Shown here one piece after another: positions 1 to 8,680 of a stretch of 64,000 nt of DNA. Under the pieces are notes generated by a model. It made no database searches. It was not told the origin of the DNA and saw nothing but the letters and a program-made list of their open reading frames with translations. The first letter of the stretch is position 1, and every line of letters begins with the position of its first letter. A program made the translations under genes and the position numbers. Source of the DNA: Micrococcus sp. EYE_212. Lineage in GTDB: Bacteria; Actinomycetota; Actinomycetes; Actinomycetales; Micrococcaceae. The stretch is taken from NCBI RefSeq assembly GCF_023147585.1, contig NZ_JAHXOZ010000002.1, positions 10,415 through 74,414 on the forward strand, read 5' to 3'.

Positions 1-27
1 CCCCCCCCCGCGCCCCCCCCCGGCGGT

Positions 28-50
28 GGGGGCCGCCCGGGGCGGCCCCC
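28..50 (-). terminator. GC hairpin downstream of the FAH-family gene
   Basis: A 10-bp perfect stem (GGGGGCCGCC against GGCGGCCCCC) with a 3-base loop lies 43 bases beyond the stop codon of the minus-strand gene at 93-995. There is no T run, which is usual for hairpins in very GC-rich actinobacteria. The first 21 bases of the window are nearly all C. Nothing coding is visible in 1-92. Confidence 0.5.
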
Positions 51-92
51 GGATGGCAGCGACGACGCAGGGCTCGTCGCCGTCTGCGCGGA

Positions 93-995
93 TCAGCAGA
101 GCTCGTTGCGCTGCCGGCCCAGCCCGGTGATCTCCACCTCCACGACGTCGCCGGCGCGCAGCCACGGGCGGCGGCCCTCCTCGTCCTTGCGGGCCAGCGC
201 GACGCCGGCCGGGGTGCCGGTGAGGATGAGGTCGCCCGGGTTCAGCGTGATCAGCTGCGAGGCGTAGGCCACGAGCTGCTCGGGGGAGAACACGACGTCG
301 GCCACGCGGCTCTCCTGCCGCACCTCCCCGTTCACGTGGGTCAGGATGCGGGCGTCCTTGGACAGCTCGTCCGGGGTGACGAGCCACGGGCCCACGGGGG
401 TGGAAGCCTCCCAGACCTTCCCCTGGAGCCACTCGGAGGTGCGGCCCTGGAAGCCGCGCATCGAGACGTCGTCGGCCACGGCGAACCCGGCGATGTGCTC
501 GCGCGCGTCCTCGACCGCGATCCGCCGCCCGGGCTCGCCGATCACGATGCACAGCTCGCCCTCGTAGTCCACGCGGTGGTCCTCCTCGGGGACCTCGATC
601 GGGTCCAGCGCGCCCGTGAGCGACTGCGCGAACTTCGCGAACAGCGTGGGATGCTCGGGGCGCTCCTGGCCCGTCTCCGCGATGTGGTCCGTGTAGTTCA
701 GCCCCACGCAGATCACCTTCGTGGGGAACGGGATGAGCGTGTCGTACACCAGCTGCGTGGTGTCCAGCAGGAGGGAGTGGTCCTCCTTGGCGGCGCGCAG
801 CGCCAGCTCCACGCGCTCCTTCTGCTCCTGCGGCGTCGAGGTCAGGTGCTCGCCGACGTCGCGGCAGCCGGGGAGGGCCACGGCGCGCACCGCGACCTCG
901 GGGTCATCCGGGTGCACCGAGGTGACGACGGCGGCGAAGGTGTCCCCGGGGTAGGCGGCGTCGGAGTCGGGCTGGCGGAACGTGGCGAGCTTCAT
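93..995 (-). CDS. fumarylacetoacetate hydrolase family protein
   Basis: This 300-residue protein belongs to the fumarylacetoacetate hydrolase (FAH) family, metal-dependent enzymes that hydrolyse or decarboxylate acyl-pyruvate-type beta-diketo acids in the cytoplasm, often in aromatic or sugar-acid breakdown. The family core begins near residue 95 with CVGLNYTDHIAETG. It continues with DYEGELCIVIG, whose acidic residues are expected to bind the divalent metal, and ends with GDLILTGTPAGV. The first 90 residues are the small N-terminal domain common in this subgroup. The start is ATG at 995, 40 bases from the divergent aldo/keto reductase. The substrate cannot be read from the sequence; acylpyruvase, oxaloacetate decarboxylase and 2-hydroxyhepta-diene-dioate isomerase activities are all known in the family. 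No pathway partner sits next to it. Confidence 0.88.
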   Translation of the reverse strand: MKLATFRQPDSDAAYPGDTFAAVVTSVHPDDPEVAVRAVALPGCRDVGEHLTSTPQEQKERVELALRAAKEDHSLLLDTTQLVYDTLIPFPTKVICVGLNYTDHIAETGQERPEHPTLFAKFAQSLTGALDPIEVPEEDHRVDYEGELCIVIGEPGRRIAVEDAREHIAGFAVADDVSMRGFQGRTSEWLQGKVWEASTPVGPWLVTPDELSKDARILTHVNGEVRQESRVADVVFSPEQLVAYASQLITLNPGDLILTGTPAGVALARKDEEGRRPWLRAGDVVEVEITGLGRQRNELC

Positions 996-1035
996 GCGCC
1001 CATCTCACCACAGGGCCCCATGAGACGCTGAGGGC

Positions 1036-2082
1036 ATGAGCACCGCCGAGCACGCCGCCGCGTCCCCGCTGATCCTGGGCACCATGGGATGGGGCGTCCC
1101 CGTCGACGACGGCGAGGGTCCCCACAGCGCAGGCCCCGGCGCCGACGTCGCCCTGGCGCGGGCGCGCGGCGCACTGCGCGCTGGCCTCGAGGCCGGCATC
1201 ACGGTGCTGGACACCGCGGACATCTACGGCGGCGGCCTCTCCGAGTCGACGACCGGGGCCCTGCTGGCCGAGCTGGACCCGGCCGAGCGGGGGCGCCTGC
1301 GTGTGCAGACGAAGGCCGGGATCGTGCTCCCCGGGCAGGACCCCGCGGGAGGCGGCGTCACGCGCTACGACTCCTCTCCGGCGCACGTGCGCCGCGCCCT
1401 CGAGGGTTCGCTGAGCCGCCTGGGCACGGGCGCGGTGGAGACGCTGATCATCCACCGCCCGGACGTGCTCACTCCCGTAGAGGACACGGTGCGGGCGTTC
1501 CTCGACGCGCGGGAGGCCGGGCTGGTGCGCCGGCTCGGGGTGTCCAACCTCGGCACCGGTCGCCTCCTGTCGTTCCAGCGCGCCCTCGGCCGCCTCGCCG
1601 CAGACGGCACGGGCCTGGCCTGCGCGCAGCTCGAGCTGGGCCTGCACCACCGCACCCTCGTGGAGGCCGAGGTCCTCGCCAATCACGGCGCGGCCCCGGC
1701 CACCGCCGGCGCGGCGGACCTGGGGCGGGTGTGCGCCGAGGAGGGGATCGAGCTTCAGGCCTGGGGTCCGCTCGGCCAGGGCCGCTTCACCCCGGGCTCG
1801 GACGGCTCGGTGCCCACCGACCCCGCCGAGGCCGCCGCGCTGGCCTCGGCGGGCGGGCCGGCAGCCGTCGTGGCGCAGGTGGCACAAGAGCTGGGCGCGG
1901 GGCGGGAGGCCGTGGTCCTCGCCTGGCTGCTCAAGCTGCCGTGGGGCGTGCGCCCCGTGGTGGGAAGCCAGGACCCCGGCCGACTTGCGGCGTGCGCCGC
2001 AGCGCCCGAGGTGGCCGCCGCGATGGATGCGGCGCAGTGGCATCGGCTCTGGACCGCCGCGCGCGGCGAGAACCTGCCCTGA
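1036..2082 (+). CDS. aldo/keto reductase
   Basis: This is a 348-residue NAD(P)H-dependent oxidoreductase of the aldo/keto reductase superfamily, a TIM barrel that reduces aldehydes and ketones. The catalytic tetrad can be traced: Asp and Tyr in VLDTADIYGGG near residue 65, Lys in VQTKAGIV near 95, and His in LIIHRPD near 140. The nucleotide-binding end is VVGSQDPGRL near residue 310. A short alanine-rich stretch (AAPATAGAADL, near 220) interrupts the barrel, typical of actinobacterial members. The ATG at 1036 follows GACGCT by six bases, resembling the leaderless starts elsewhere in the window. The gene diverges from the FAH-like gene, but no shared pathway is evident and the substrate is unknown. 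Confidence 0.88.
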   Translation: MSTAEHAAASPLILGTMGWGVPVDDGEGPHSAGPGADVALARARGALRAGLEAGITVLDTADIYGGGLSESTTGALLAELDPAERGRLRVQTKAGIVLPGQDPAGGGVTRYDSSPAHVRRALEGSLSRLGTGAVETLIIHRPDVLTPVEDTVRAFLDAREAGLVRRLGVSNLGTGRLLSFQRALGRLAADGTGLACAQLELGLHHRTLVEAEVLANHGAAPATAGAADLGRVCAEEGIELQAWGPLGQGRFTPGSDGSVPTDPAEAAALASAGGPAAVVAQVAQELGAGREAVVLAWLLKLPWGVRPVVGSQDPGRLAACAAAPEVAAAMDAAQWHRLWTAARGENLP

Positions 2083-2148
2083 CCCCGCCCTCCAGGGCGG
2101 AGCGGGTGAATCCGCGTCCGCGGCACGGGCACTCGATGTGACATGGCC

Positions 2149-2154
2149 CACAAT
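2149..2154 (+). promoter_or_regulatory. -10 box CACAAT, predicted leaderless start
   Basis: CACAAT ends six bases before the ATG at 2161, the same geometry as at many other genes here. It favours 2161 over the in-frame ATG at 2143, because the upstream ATG would lie 5' of the predicted transcription start. Confidence 0.45.
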
Positions 2155-2160
2155 GGAGCC

Positions 2161-2691
2161 ATGGACTTCTCGCGTGTGGACCTCTGGACGCCCTGGATCC
2201 TCTACTGGACGGCCGCGGTCGCGGCCGTGGCGGGCGTCGCCCTCGTGGTCGCGGGGGCGTGGCGCGCGCACCGGCACCGCCGGTTCGCGGCGTCGACGGG
2301 GCGCAACCAGGACGTGCGGCTGCTGCGGGACACCCGCACGCAGCGCCGCGTGGGCATGGGATTCCTCGCGGTGACGGGGCTGCTGCTGGGGCTCGGCGTC
2401 TGGCTGCACCTCAGCGGGCTCGCCGGCCTCCGGGAGAACCTCGTGCGGAAGTACGGCTACACGGCCGTGGAGGGCATCCGGCAGTCCGGCAGCGGCTTCA
2501 CGGCCGACCTCACCACCGCGGACGGCACGGTTCTGGAGGACGAGCTGGTGCTCCTCGAGCCCACGGGGGAGCCCCTGGTGGGGGAGGACATCTTCTACGA
2601 CTTGCCCGGGGGCGCTGAGCCCCCTCGGCGCGGGCGGCGACGTCCGGTCCTCCTGCCGCGTCCGGAGCCTCTGTTAGCGTCGGCGGAGTGA
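2161..2691 (+). CDS. small two-helix membrane protein, unknown function
   Basis: I do not recognise the family. The 176-residue protein has one predicted membrane helix near residues 12-38 (WILYWTAAVAAVAGVALVVA) and a second near 64-86. A basic loop lies between them, and an extracytoplasmic or cytoplasmic tail of about 90 residues follows, rich in acidic residues (DLTTADGTVLEDELVLLE). ATG at 2161 is preferred because a CACAAT box lies just upstream. The stop codon overlaps the GTG start of treY by four bases (GTGA), so the two genes are probably translationally coupled and co-transcribed. A role connected with trehalose or osmotic physiology is only a guess from position. Confidence 0.7.
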   Translation: MDFSRVDLWTPWILYWTAAVAAVAGVALVVAGAWRAHRHRRFAASTGRNQDVRLLRDTRTQRRVGMGFLAVTGLLLGLGVWLHLSGLAGLRENLVRKYGYTAVEGIRQSGSGFTADLTTADGTVLEDELVLLEPTGEPLVGEDIFYDLPGGAEPPRRGRRRPVLLPRPEPLLASAE

Positions 2692-5153
2692 TCCCCGCTG
2701 AGCGTCCCGTGCCCGCTTCCACCTATCGGCTCCAGGTCAGCCCGGACCTCCCGTTGCCCTCCGTGGCCGAGCTCGTGCCGTACCTGCACCGGCTCGGGGT
2801 GGACTGGCTCTACCTCTCCCCGCTGCTCGCCGCGGAGCCGGGCTCGGACCACGGCTACGACGTCGTGGACCCCAGCCGCGTGGACCCCGCCCGCGGAGGC
2901 GCCGAGGGCCTCGCCGAGGTGGCGCGCGCCGCGCACGAGGTGGGGATGAAGGTCCTCGTGGACATCGTCCCCAACCACGTGGGAGTGGCCACGCCCGAGG
3001 CGAACCCGGCGTGGTGGGACCTGCTGGCGCACGGCCGGGAAGCGCAGCACGCCGCGTGGTTCGACGTGGACTGGGGGGCCGGGGACGGCCGTGTGCTCAT
3101 TCCCGTCCTGGAGGACGGTCCTGAGGGAGACGATCGCGGGGACGACGCCGCGATCGAGCGCCTCGTGGTGGTCCCGGGCGAGGGGACGGACGCCGGCCGG
3201 CTCCTGCACTGGGACACCGCCTATCCGCTGGCCCCCGGCTCGCTCGAGCGTGCCGAGGCCGCCACCGGCCTGCGCGCCGCTGAGGTGTTCGCCGGCGCCC
3301 GCCCCGAGGACGATCCGACCCCCGAGCTCGCCCGCCTGGCCCACGCCGTGCACGAGCTGCAGCACTACCGCCTCATCGGCTGGCGCCGCGGGGACGCCGA
3401 GCTGAACTACCGGCGCTTCTTCACCGTGACCACCCTCGCGGGCGTCCGCGTCGAGGACCCGGAGGTCTTCGACGCCACCCACGCGGAGATCGCCCGATGG
3501 GTGCGCGAGGGGCTCGTCTCGGGGCTGCGCGTGGACCATCCGGACGGCTTGACGGACCCGGCCGGCTACCTCCGCCTCCTGCGTCGACGCGTGCTGCCGC
3601 AGGGCTGGCTCGTCGTGGAGAAGATCCTGGAGCCCGGCGAGCTCCTGCCTGCGGCGTGGGACGCGGACGGGACCACCGGCTACGACGCCCTGGGCGAGGT
3701 CGAGCGCGTGTTCATGCCCCGCGCCGCTGTGGGGACGCCCGAGCAGGACGCGGCCCGCCGCGCGGAATGGCACGAGCTGATCGCCGAGGCCAAGGAGGAC
3801 GTGGCCACCGGCTCCCTCGCGGCCGAGACCGGGCGCCTCGTGCGGGAGGCCCGCGCGGACGGCGTCCTCGGCGCCCACGACGACGAAGCCCTCACCGCGG
3901 GCCTGGCGGAGGTGCTCGCCCAGCTGCCCGTGTACCGCACCTACCTCCCCGTGGGACAGGGCCACCTCGAGGAGGCCGTCGAGGCGGCCGCCGCGGAGCG
4001 ACCGGAGCTCGCACCCGTGCTCGCGGACCTCTTCGCGGTGCTCTCGGACCCGGAGTCCCCGGTGGCCCGCCGCTTCCAGCAGACCTCCGGCATGGTGATG
4101 GCCAAGGGCGTGGAGGACCGCTCCTTCTACCGGTATGCCCGGTGGGCCAACCTCAACGAGGTGGGCGGGGACCCCGCGCACGTCGCCCTCACCCTGAGCG
4201 GGTTCCACGCTGCGCAGCAGGCCCGGCAGGCGTCCTGGCCCACCTCCATGACCACACTCACCACGCATGACACGAAGCGCAGCGAGGACGTGCGCGCCCG
4301 CATCGCCGTGCTGGCCGAGGACCCCGAGCGCTGGGCGGCCGATCTGACGCAGCTGTGTGCCCTCCACCCGTTGGGGGAGCCGGACGCCGCGCGCCTGGTG
4401 TGGGAGTCCATCGTGGGCGTGTGGCCCACGGACGGCACCGCGCCGGACGCCGAGCGCGTGCTCGGCTTCCTCCAGAAGGCGGCGCGCGAGGCCGCCGTCC
4501 ACACCACGTGGACGGACCAGGATGCCGACTACGAGGCCCGCCTCGCGGAGCTGGCCCACGCCGTCACGGCGGCGGACGGCCCCGCGCGCGGCCTCGTGCA
4601 GGCGGTGGCGGACCGGATCTCCGAGGCCGGGCTCGCGGTGCAGCTGGGCCACAAGCTCGTGCAGCTCACGGCGCCGGGCGTCCCGGACGTCTACCAGGGC
4701 ACCGAGCTCCCGTTCCCCTCGCTCGTGGACCCGGACAACCGCCGCCCGGTGGACTTCGCGGCCCGCGCCGCCCTCCTCGACCGCCTCGACACGGGGTGGC
4801 GCCCCACGCGCCAGGACCCCGACGCGGCCAAGCTCGCCGTGGTCGCCGCGGCGCTGCGCACCCGCCGCGACCGACCGGAGCTGTTCACGGGATACCGCCC
4901 GCTGGACGTCTCCGGTCCGGCCGCCGAGCACGCCGTGGCCTTCAGCCGCGGAGGCGCCCTCGCCGTGGCCACCCGCTGGCCCGCCACGCTCACCGAGCGC
5001 GGCGGCTGGGGGGAGACCACCGTGACCGTCCCGGCCGGGGCGTGGGAGGACGCCGTGACGGGCCGCCGCGTCCAACCGGACGAGCGGGGCGCCGTGCGGC
5101 TCGCCGAGCTGCTGCACGACCTCCCGGTGGCGCTGCTCGTGCCCGCCGCCTGA
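2688..5153 (+). CDS. treY: maltooligosyl trehalose synthase
   Basis: TreY is a GH13-family cytoplasmic enzyme that turns the reducing-end alpha-1,4 link of maltodextrins into an alpha,alpha-1,1 link, giving maltooligosyl trehalose, the substrate of TreZ. The 821 residues are normal for the family. Visible signatures are STYRLQVSPDLPLP at the N-terminus, VDIVPNHVGVATPEANPAWW, the nucleophile region GLRVDHPDGL (Asp about 283), the acid region VVEKILEPGE (Glu about 311) and TLTTHDTKRSEDVRARIA (Asp about 528). The C-terminus has PDVYQGTELPFPSLVDPDNRRPVD. The start is GTG at 2688, overlapping the previous stop. treZ follows 28 bases downstream. No treX or glgX debranching gene lies in this window. 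Confidence 0.96.
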   Translation: MIPAERPVPASTYRLQVSPDLPLPSVAELVPYLHRLGVDWLYLSPLLAAEPGSDHGYDVVDPSRVDPARGGAEGLAEVARAAHEVGMKVLVDIVPNHVGVATPEANPAWWDLLAHGREAQHAAWFDVDWGAGDGRVLIPVLEDGPEGDDRGDDAAIERLVVVPGEGTDAGRLLHWDTAYPLAPGSLERAEAATGLRAAEVFAGARPEDDPTPELARLAHAVHELQHYRLIGWRRGDAELNYRRFFTVTTLAGVRVEDPEVFDATHAEIARWVREGLVSGLRVDHPDGLTDPAGYLRLLRRRVLPQGWLVVEKILEPGELLPAAWDADGTTGYDALGEVERVFMPRAAVGTPEQDAARRAEWHELIAEAKEDVATGSLAAETGRLVREARADGVLGAHDDEALTAGLAEVLAQLPVYRTYLPVGQGHLEEAVEAAAAERPELAPVLADLFAVLSDPESPVARRFQQTSGMVMAKGVEDRSFYRYARWANLNEVGGDPAHVALTLSGFHAAQQARQASWPTSMTTLTTHDTKRSEDVRARIAVLAEDPERWAADLTQLCALHPLGEPDAARLVWESIVGVWPTDGTAPDAERVLGFLQKAAREAAVHTTWTDQDADYEARLAELAHAVTAADGPARGLVQAVADRISEAGLAVQLGHKLVQLTAPGVPDVYQGTELPFPSLVDPDNRRPVDFAARAALLDRLDTGWRPTRQDPDAAKLAVVAAALRTRRDRPELFTGYRPLDVSGPAAEHAVAFSRGGALAVATRWPATLTERGGWGETTVTVPAGAWEDAVTGRRVQPDERGAVRLAELLHDLPVALLVPAA

Positions 5154-5181
5154 CCGATCCGTCCACCCCAGGAGACCCGCC

Positions 5182-7236
5182 ATGCGCGACCACACCGCCC
5201 CCGACACCGCCCCTTCCCGCGCGCCGCAGGCCGCCGCGGACGTCGTCGCCGCCGCCCCCGTGCCGGATGCGGGCCTCGGCCTGCGCCGCATCGGGGCCGA
5301 CCCGGTGGACCCCACCGGTGCGGAGCCGGAGGCCGCGGCCCAGGCGCGGCGCACCCCCTACGCGGTCTGGGCTCCGCACGCGCAGACCGTCGAACTCGTG
5401 CTCGTGGACACCGTGCCCGGGTCGCGGCACGACGCGCAGGACCGCTGGGCGGGCGCCCGCGCGGTGGCCATGGACCGCGCGGCCGGCGGGCGGTGGACGC
5501 CGTCGCAGGACCCGGCGGCCGTGCTCGGCGCCCCGGCCCCCGCCGACCCCGGCTACGGCTACCGCGTGGACGGCGGCGACCCCGTGCCGGATCCGCGCTC
5601 GCGCCGCCAGCCGGACACGGTGCACGGGCCCTCCCGCCGCGACGTCGAGGGCGCGGACTTCGCGTGGACGGACGCTGACTGGCGCGGGCCGGCCGGCGTG
5701 CTCGCGGATCCGGCCGCCCCGCAGGGCGGGGGGCTGCGCGGCGCGGTGCTGTACGAGCTGCACGTGGGGACCTTCACGGCGGAGGGGACGCTCGAGGCCG
5801 CGATCGAGCGGCTTCCCCATCTCGTCGAGCTGGGCGTGACCCATCTCGAGCTGCTGCCCGTGAACTCCTTCAACGGCCCCCGCAACTGGGGCTACGACGG
5901 CGTCGCGTGGTTCGCGGTGGACGAGTCCTACGGCGGCCCTCAGGCGTACCGGCGCTTCGTGGACGCCGCGCACGCCGCGGGGCTCGGCGTGGTGCAGGAC
6001 GTGGTCTACAACCACCTCGGCCCCGCGGGGAACTACCTCGGGGCCTTCGGCCCGTACCTCACCGCGGGGGACACCGGCTGGGGCGAGGGCGTCAACCTGG
6101 ACGGTCCGGACTCGGACGAGGTGCGCCGCCACATCCTGGACAACCTGCGCATGTGGATCGAGGAGTTCCACGTGGACGGGCTGCGCCTGGACGCCGTGCA
6201 TACCCTGCGGGACACCCGCGCCGTGCACCTCCTCGAGGAGATGGCCGCGCTCGCGGACGAGGCCGCGGCCCGCGCGGGCCGCCCCGTGCCGCTCATGGCG
6301 GAGTCCGACCTCAACGACCCCCGGCTCGTGCTCCCGCGCTCCGCCGGCGGGCTGGGGCTGGCCGCCGCGTGGAACGACGACGTCCATCACGCCCTGCACG
6401 TCGCGACGACGGGGGAGACGGGCGGCTACTACGCGGACTTCGCACCCCTGGAGGCGGTGGCCAAGGTGATGGAGCGGGCGTACTTCCACGACGGCACCCG
6501 CTCGACGTTCCGCGGACGGGACCACGGACGTCCCGTTCCGGCGGACGTGCCGAACGAGGCGTTCATCGTGAGCATCCAGAACCACGACCAGGTGGGCAAC
6601 CGCGCCGCCGGGGACCGCACCGGGGCGACTCTGAGCGAGGGGTCGCTGGCCGCGGAGGCGGCCCTCCTGCTCACCGGCCCGAACGTGCCCCTGCTCTTCA
6701 TGGGCGAGGAGTTCGCGGCGAGCACACCGTGGGCGTTCTTCACCTCGTTCCCGGACGAGGAGCTGGGCGAGGCGGTGCGCCAGGGCCGGCGTCGCGAGTT
6801 CGCCGAGCACGGCTGGGACCCGGCCGACGTGCCCGACCCCCAGGACCGGGTCACCCGCGACTCCGCGGTGCTCGACTGGGCCGAGCCGGGGCAGGGCCGC
6901 GGGGCCCGCGTGCAGGAGACGTACCGCCGCCTCATCGGGCTGCGCCGCACCCTGCCGGCACTCACGGAGCCGCGGCGCTCGCTCACCCGCGCGTGGGTGG
7001 ACCCCGAGCGACGGCACGTGCGCCTCGAGCGCGGACGGGCCGAGCAGGCGGCGTGCGGCGACGTCGTGCTCCTCGCCGCCCTCGGCGACCTCCCGCTCAC
7101 CGTCCCGGAGGACCTGCGGGGCGCGCACGTGCTCGCCGGCCACACCGACGCCGGCCCGCTCGCCGCGGACGCGGACGCGCCCGCCGCCGCGCCGGTGGAG
7201 GTGGCCGCGCCGGGCTTCCTGCTGCTGCAGCGCTGA
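5182..7236 (+). CDS. treZ: malto-oligosyltrehalose trehalohydrolase
   Basis: TreZ is a GH13 cytoplasmic hydrolase that releases free trehalose from the maltooligosyl trehalose made by TreY. The 684 residues hold an N-terminal beta domain (PYAVWAPHAQTVELVL), then the barrel with QDVVYNHLGPAGNYLG, nucleophile motif GLRLDAVHTLRDT (Asp about 337), acid motif MAESDLNDPRLVLP (Glu about 374) and QNHDQVGNRAAGDR (Asp about 469). LLFMGEEFAASTPWAFFTSF is typical of TreZ. The first 35 residues are a low-complexity extension and the true start could be slightly later, but CAGGAGACCCGCC precedes the ATG at 5182 as a fair ribosome binding site. The gene is in an apparent operon behind treY and meets the DUF4032 gene tail to tail six bases later. 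Confidence 0.95.
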   Translation: MRDHTAPDTAPSRAPQAAADVVAAAPVPDAGLGLRRIGADPVDPTGAEPEAAAQARRTPYAVWAPHAQTVELVLVDTVPGSRHDAQDRWAGARAVAMDRAAGGRWTPSQDPAAVLGAPAPADPGYGYRVDGGDPVPDPRSRRQPDTVHGPSRRDVEGADFAWTDADWRGPAGVLADPAAPQGGGLRGAVLYELHVGTFTAEGTLEAAIERLPHLVELGVTHLELLPVNSFNGPRNWGYDGVAWFAVDESYGGPQAYRRFVDAAHAAGLGVVQDVVYNHLGPAGNYLGAFGPYLTAGDTGWGEGVNLDGPDSDEVRRHILDNLRMWIEEFHVDGLRLDAVHTLRDTRAVHLLEEMAALADEAAARAGRPVPLMAESDLNDPRLVLPRSAGGLGLAAAWNDDVHHALHVATTGETGGYYADFAPLEAVAKVMERAYFHDGTRSTFRGRDHGRPVPADVPNEAFIVSIQNHDQVGNRAAGDRTGATLSEGSLAAEAALLLTGPNVPLLFMGEEFAASTPWAFFTSFPDEELGEAVRQGRRREFAEHGWDPADVPDPQDRVTRDSAVLDWAEPGQGRGARVQETYRRLIGLRRTLPALTEPRRSLTRAWVDPERRHVRLERGRAEQAACGDVVLLAALGDLPLTVPEDLRGAHVLAGHTDAGPLAADADAPAAAPVEVAAPGFLLLQR

Positions 7237-7242
7237 GCCGGC

Positions 7243-8556
7243 TCAGCCCGCGCCGGGCTCCGGGTCGGGCACGGCCCGCAGCATCGTGGTGGTGGGGTGC
7301 AGGGCGAGCGCGTCCTCGTCCCTGCGGGCGCGCAGGATCGTGTCCACGTAGGAGTCCACGGCCTCCTGGAGGGGCACGGCTGCGCCGCGCGCCTCGGAGA
7401 GGTACCAGCGGTGCTCGAGAAGCTGGTGCATGATCTCGGCAGGCTCGAGCTTGGCGCGCAGCTCGAGTGGGACGGAGTGCACCACGGGATCGAAGACCTC
7501 CACGACCCAGCGGTGGGCGGCCCCCTCCATGTCCAGGTACGGGTCCCAGGCCCGCCGGGCCGCGTCGATGTCCACGAGCAGGCGTCGGGCCTGGTTCTCC
7601 TGCACGTGCAGGCCCGTGAGCCGCTCGAGGCGGCGCCGGTGGAACCCTGCGAGGACCTCCGTGGGCCGGGCCGTCATCATGCCGGGGGCCTCCGCCGCCC
7701 GCAGGGAGTACTCCTCCACCTCGAAGCCGAGCTCGCCGAGGCGGCGGAATCGGCGGTCCATGCGCCACGGCTCGGCACGGGGGAAGGCGACCGGAGCGGT
7801 CAGCTCCTCCCACAGCCGGCGGTACGAGTCCACCATGAGGTCGGGGGTGGCCGCGGGGTCCACGTCCGGGTCGGCGAGCCCGCTGGCCAGCAGGTCCAGC
7901 AGTTCGCCGCCCACGTTCACGCGGGCCACTTCGAGATCGTGCTCGCGCTGGCCCGTGGAGAGCCGCTCCCGCAGCTCGCCGGTCTCCGCGTCCACCAGGT
8001 GCGCCGCGAATCCGCCCGCGTCCCGGCGGAACAGCACGTTGGAGAGCGAGACGTCGCCCCAGAAGAACCCCTCCAGGTGCAGCTCCACCAGCAGGGTCGC
8101 CAGCGCCTCCATGAGCCGCACGAGGGTCGGCCGCTGCAGCCGCTCGGAGAACACGGCGCGGTAGGGCAGGGAGAAGCGCAGGTGCCGGGTGACCAGTGCC
8201 GCGGGCAGGGGCGTGCCGTGGTCGCGGGTGCGTCCGGTGACGACCGCGACGGGCTCCACCGACGGCGGCGGGCGGTCCGCGAGGCGGCGCAGCAGCCGAT
8301 ATTCGCGGAAGGCGAGCTCCTCCGTGGTCTCCTTGACGGCCACGATGCTCCCGCCCACGTGGGCGAAGCGCACCACGTGCCGCGAGATGCCGCGTGGCAG
8401 GGCGGCGAGGACGTCCTCCGGCCACTCCTCGAGCGGCGTGGACCACGGCAGCGCGAGCAGGGCCGTCGCGGGGTCCTCGGTCGCGTCGCCGGACGGGGCG
8501 CCGGTGACGGTCAGGCGGTCGGCGGGGGAGGGGGCGTTCGTCTCCGGGGGGGCCAT
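7243..8556 (-). CDS. DUF4032 protein with kinase-like fold
   Basis: This 437-residue protein matches DUF4032 proteins, whose N-terminal half resembles lipopolysaccharide/aminoglycoside kinases. The kinase-like catalytic loop is visible as HLEGFFWGDVSLSNVLFRRD (Asp and Asn in the expected places), followed by LVDAETGE at the position of the metal-binding Asp. An ATP-anchoring Lys may be in GGSIVAVKETTEELAFREY. The C-terminal half (from about residue 240) is the DUF4032 part, with FHRRRLERLTGLHVQENQAR and KLEPAEIMHQLLEHRWYLSE. I chose ATG at 8556; the frame stays open far upstream, but that part overlaps the divergent gene's promoter. GGGAGGA stands 10 bases upstream. The substrate is unknown; a link to glucan metabolism is only positional. 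Confidence 0.85.
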   Translation of the reverse strand: MAPPETNAPSPADRLTVTGAPSGDATEDPATALLALPWSTPLEEWPEDVLAALPRGISRHVVRFAHVGGSIVAVKETTEELAFREYRLLRRLADRPPPSVEPVAVVTGRTRDHGTPLPAALVTRHLRFSLPYRAVFSERLQRPTLVRLMEALATLLVELHLEGFFWGDVSLSNVLFRRDAGGFAAHLVDAETGELRERLSTGQREHDLEVARVNVGGELLDLLASGLADPDVDPAATPDLMVDSYRRLWEELTAPVAFPRAEPWRMDRRFRRLGELGFEVEEYSLRAAEAPGMMTARPTEVLAGFHRRRLERLTGLHVQENQARRLLVDIDAARRAWDPYLDMEGAAHRWVVEVFDPVVHSVPLELRAKLEPAEIMHQLLEHRWYLSEARGAAVPLQEAVDSYVDTILRARRDEDALALHPTTTMLRAVPDPEPGAG

Positions 8557-8680
8557 GCCGCCGATCCTCCCAGACTGGGCGGATATGCTCGCCTCGGGCA
8601 TCGCGAGCCCGGCCCCGGCAGGTGCCCGCGCCCGCCGCCCGGAGCGCACCGGGACGCACACTTCGACCCCAGGAGGACCC

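Noticed and set aside
1..21. C-rich tract as a functional element
   Set aside because: It lies at the window edge with no context; it may be a GC-rich intergenic region only.
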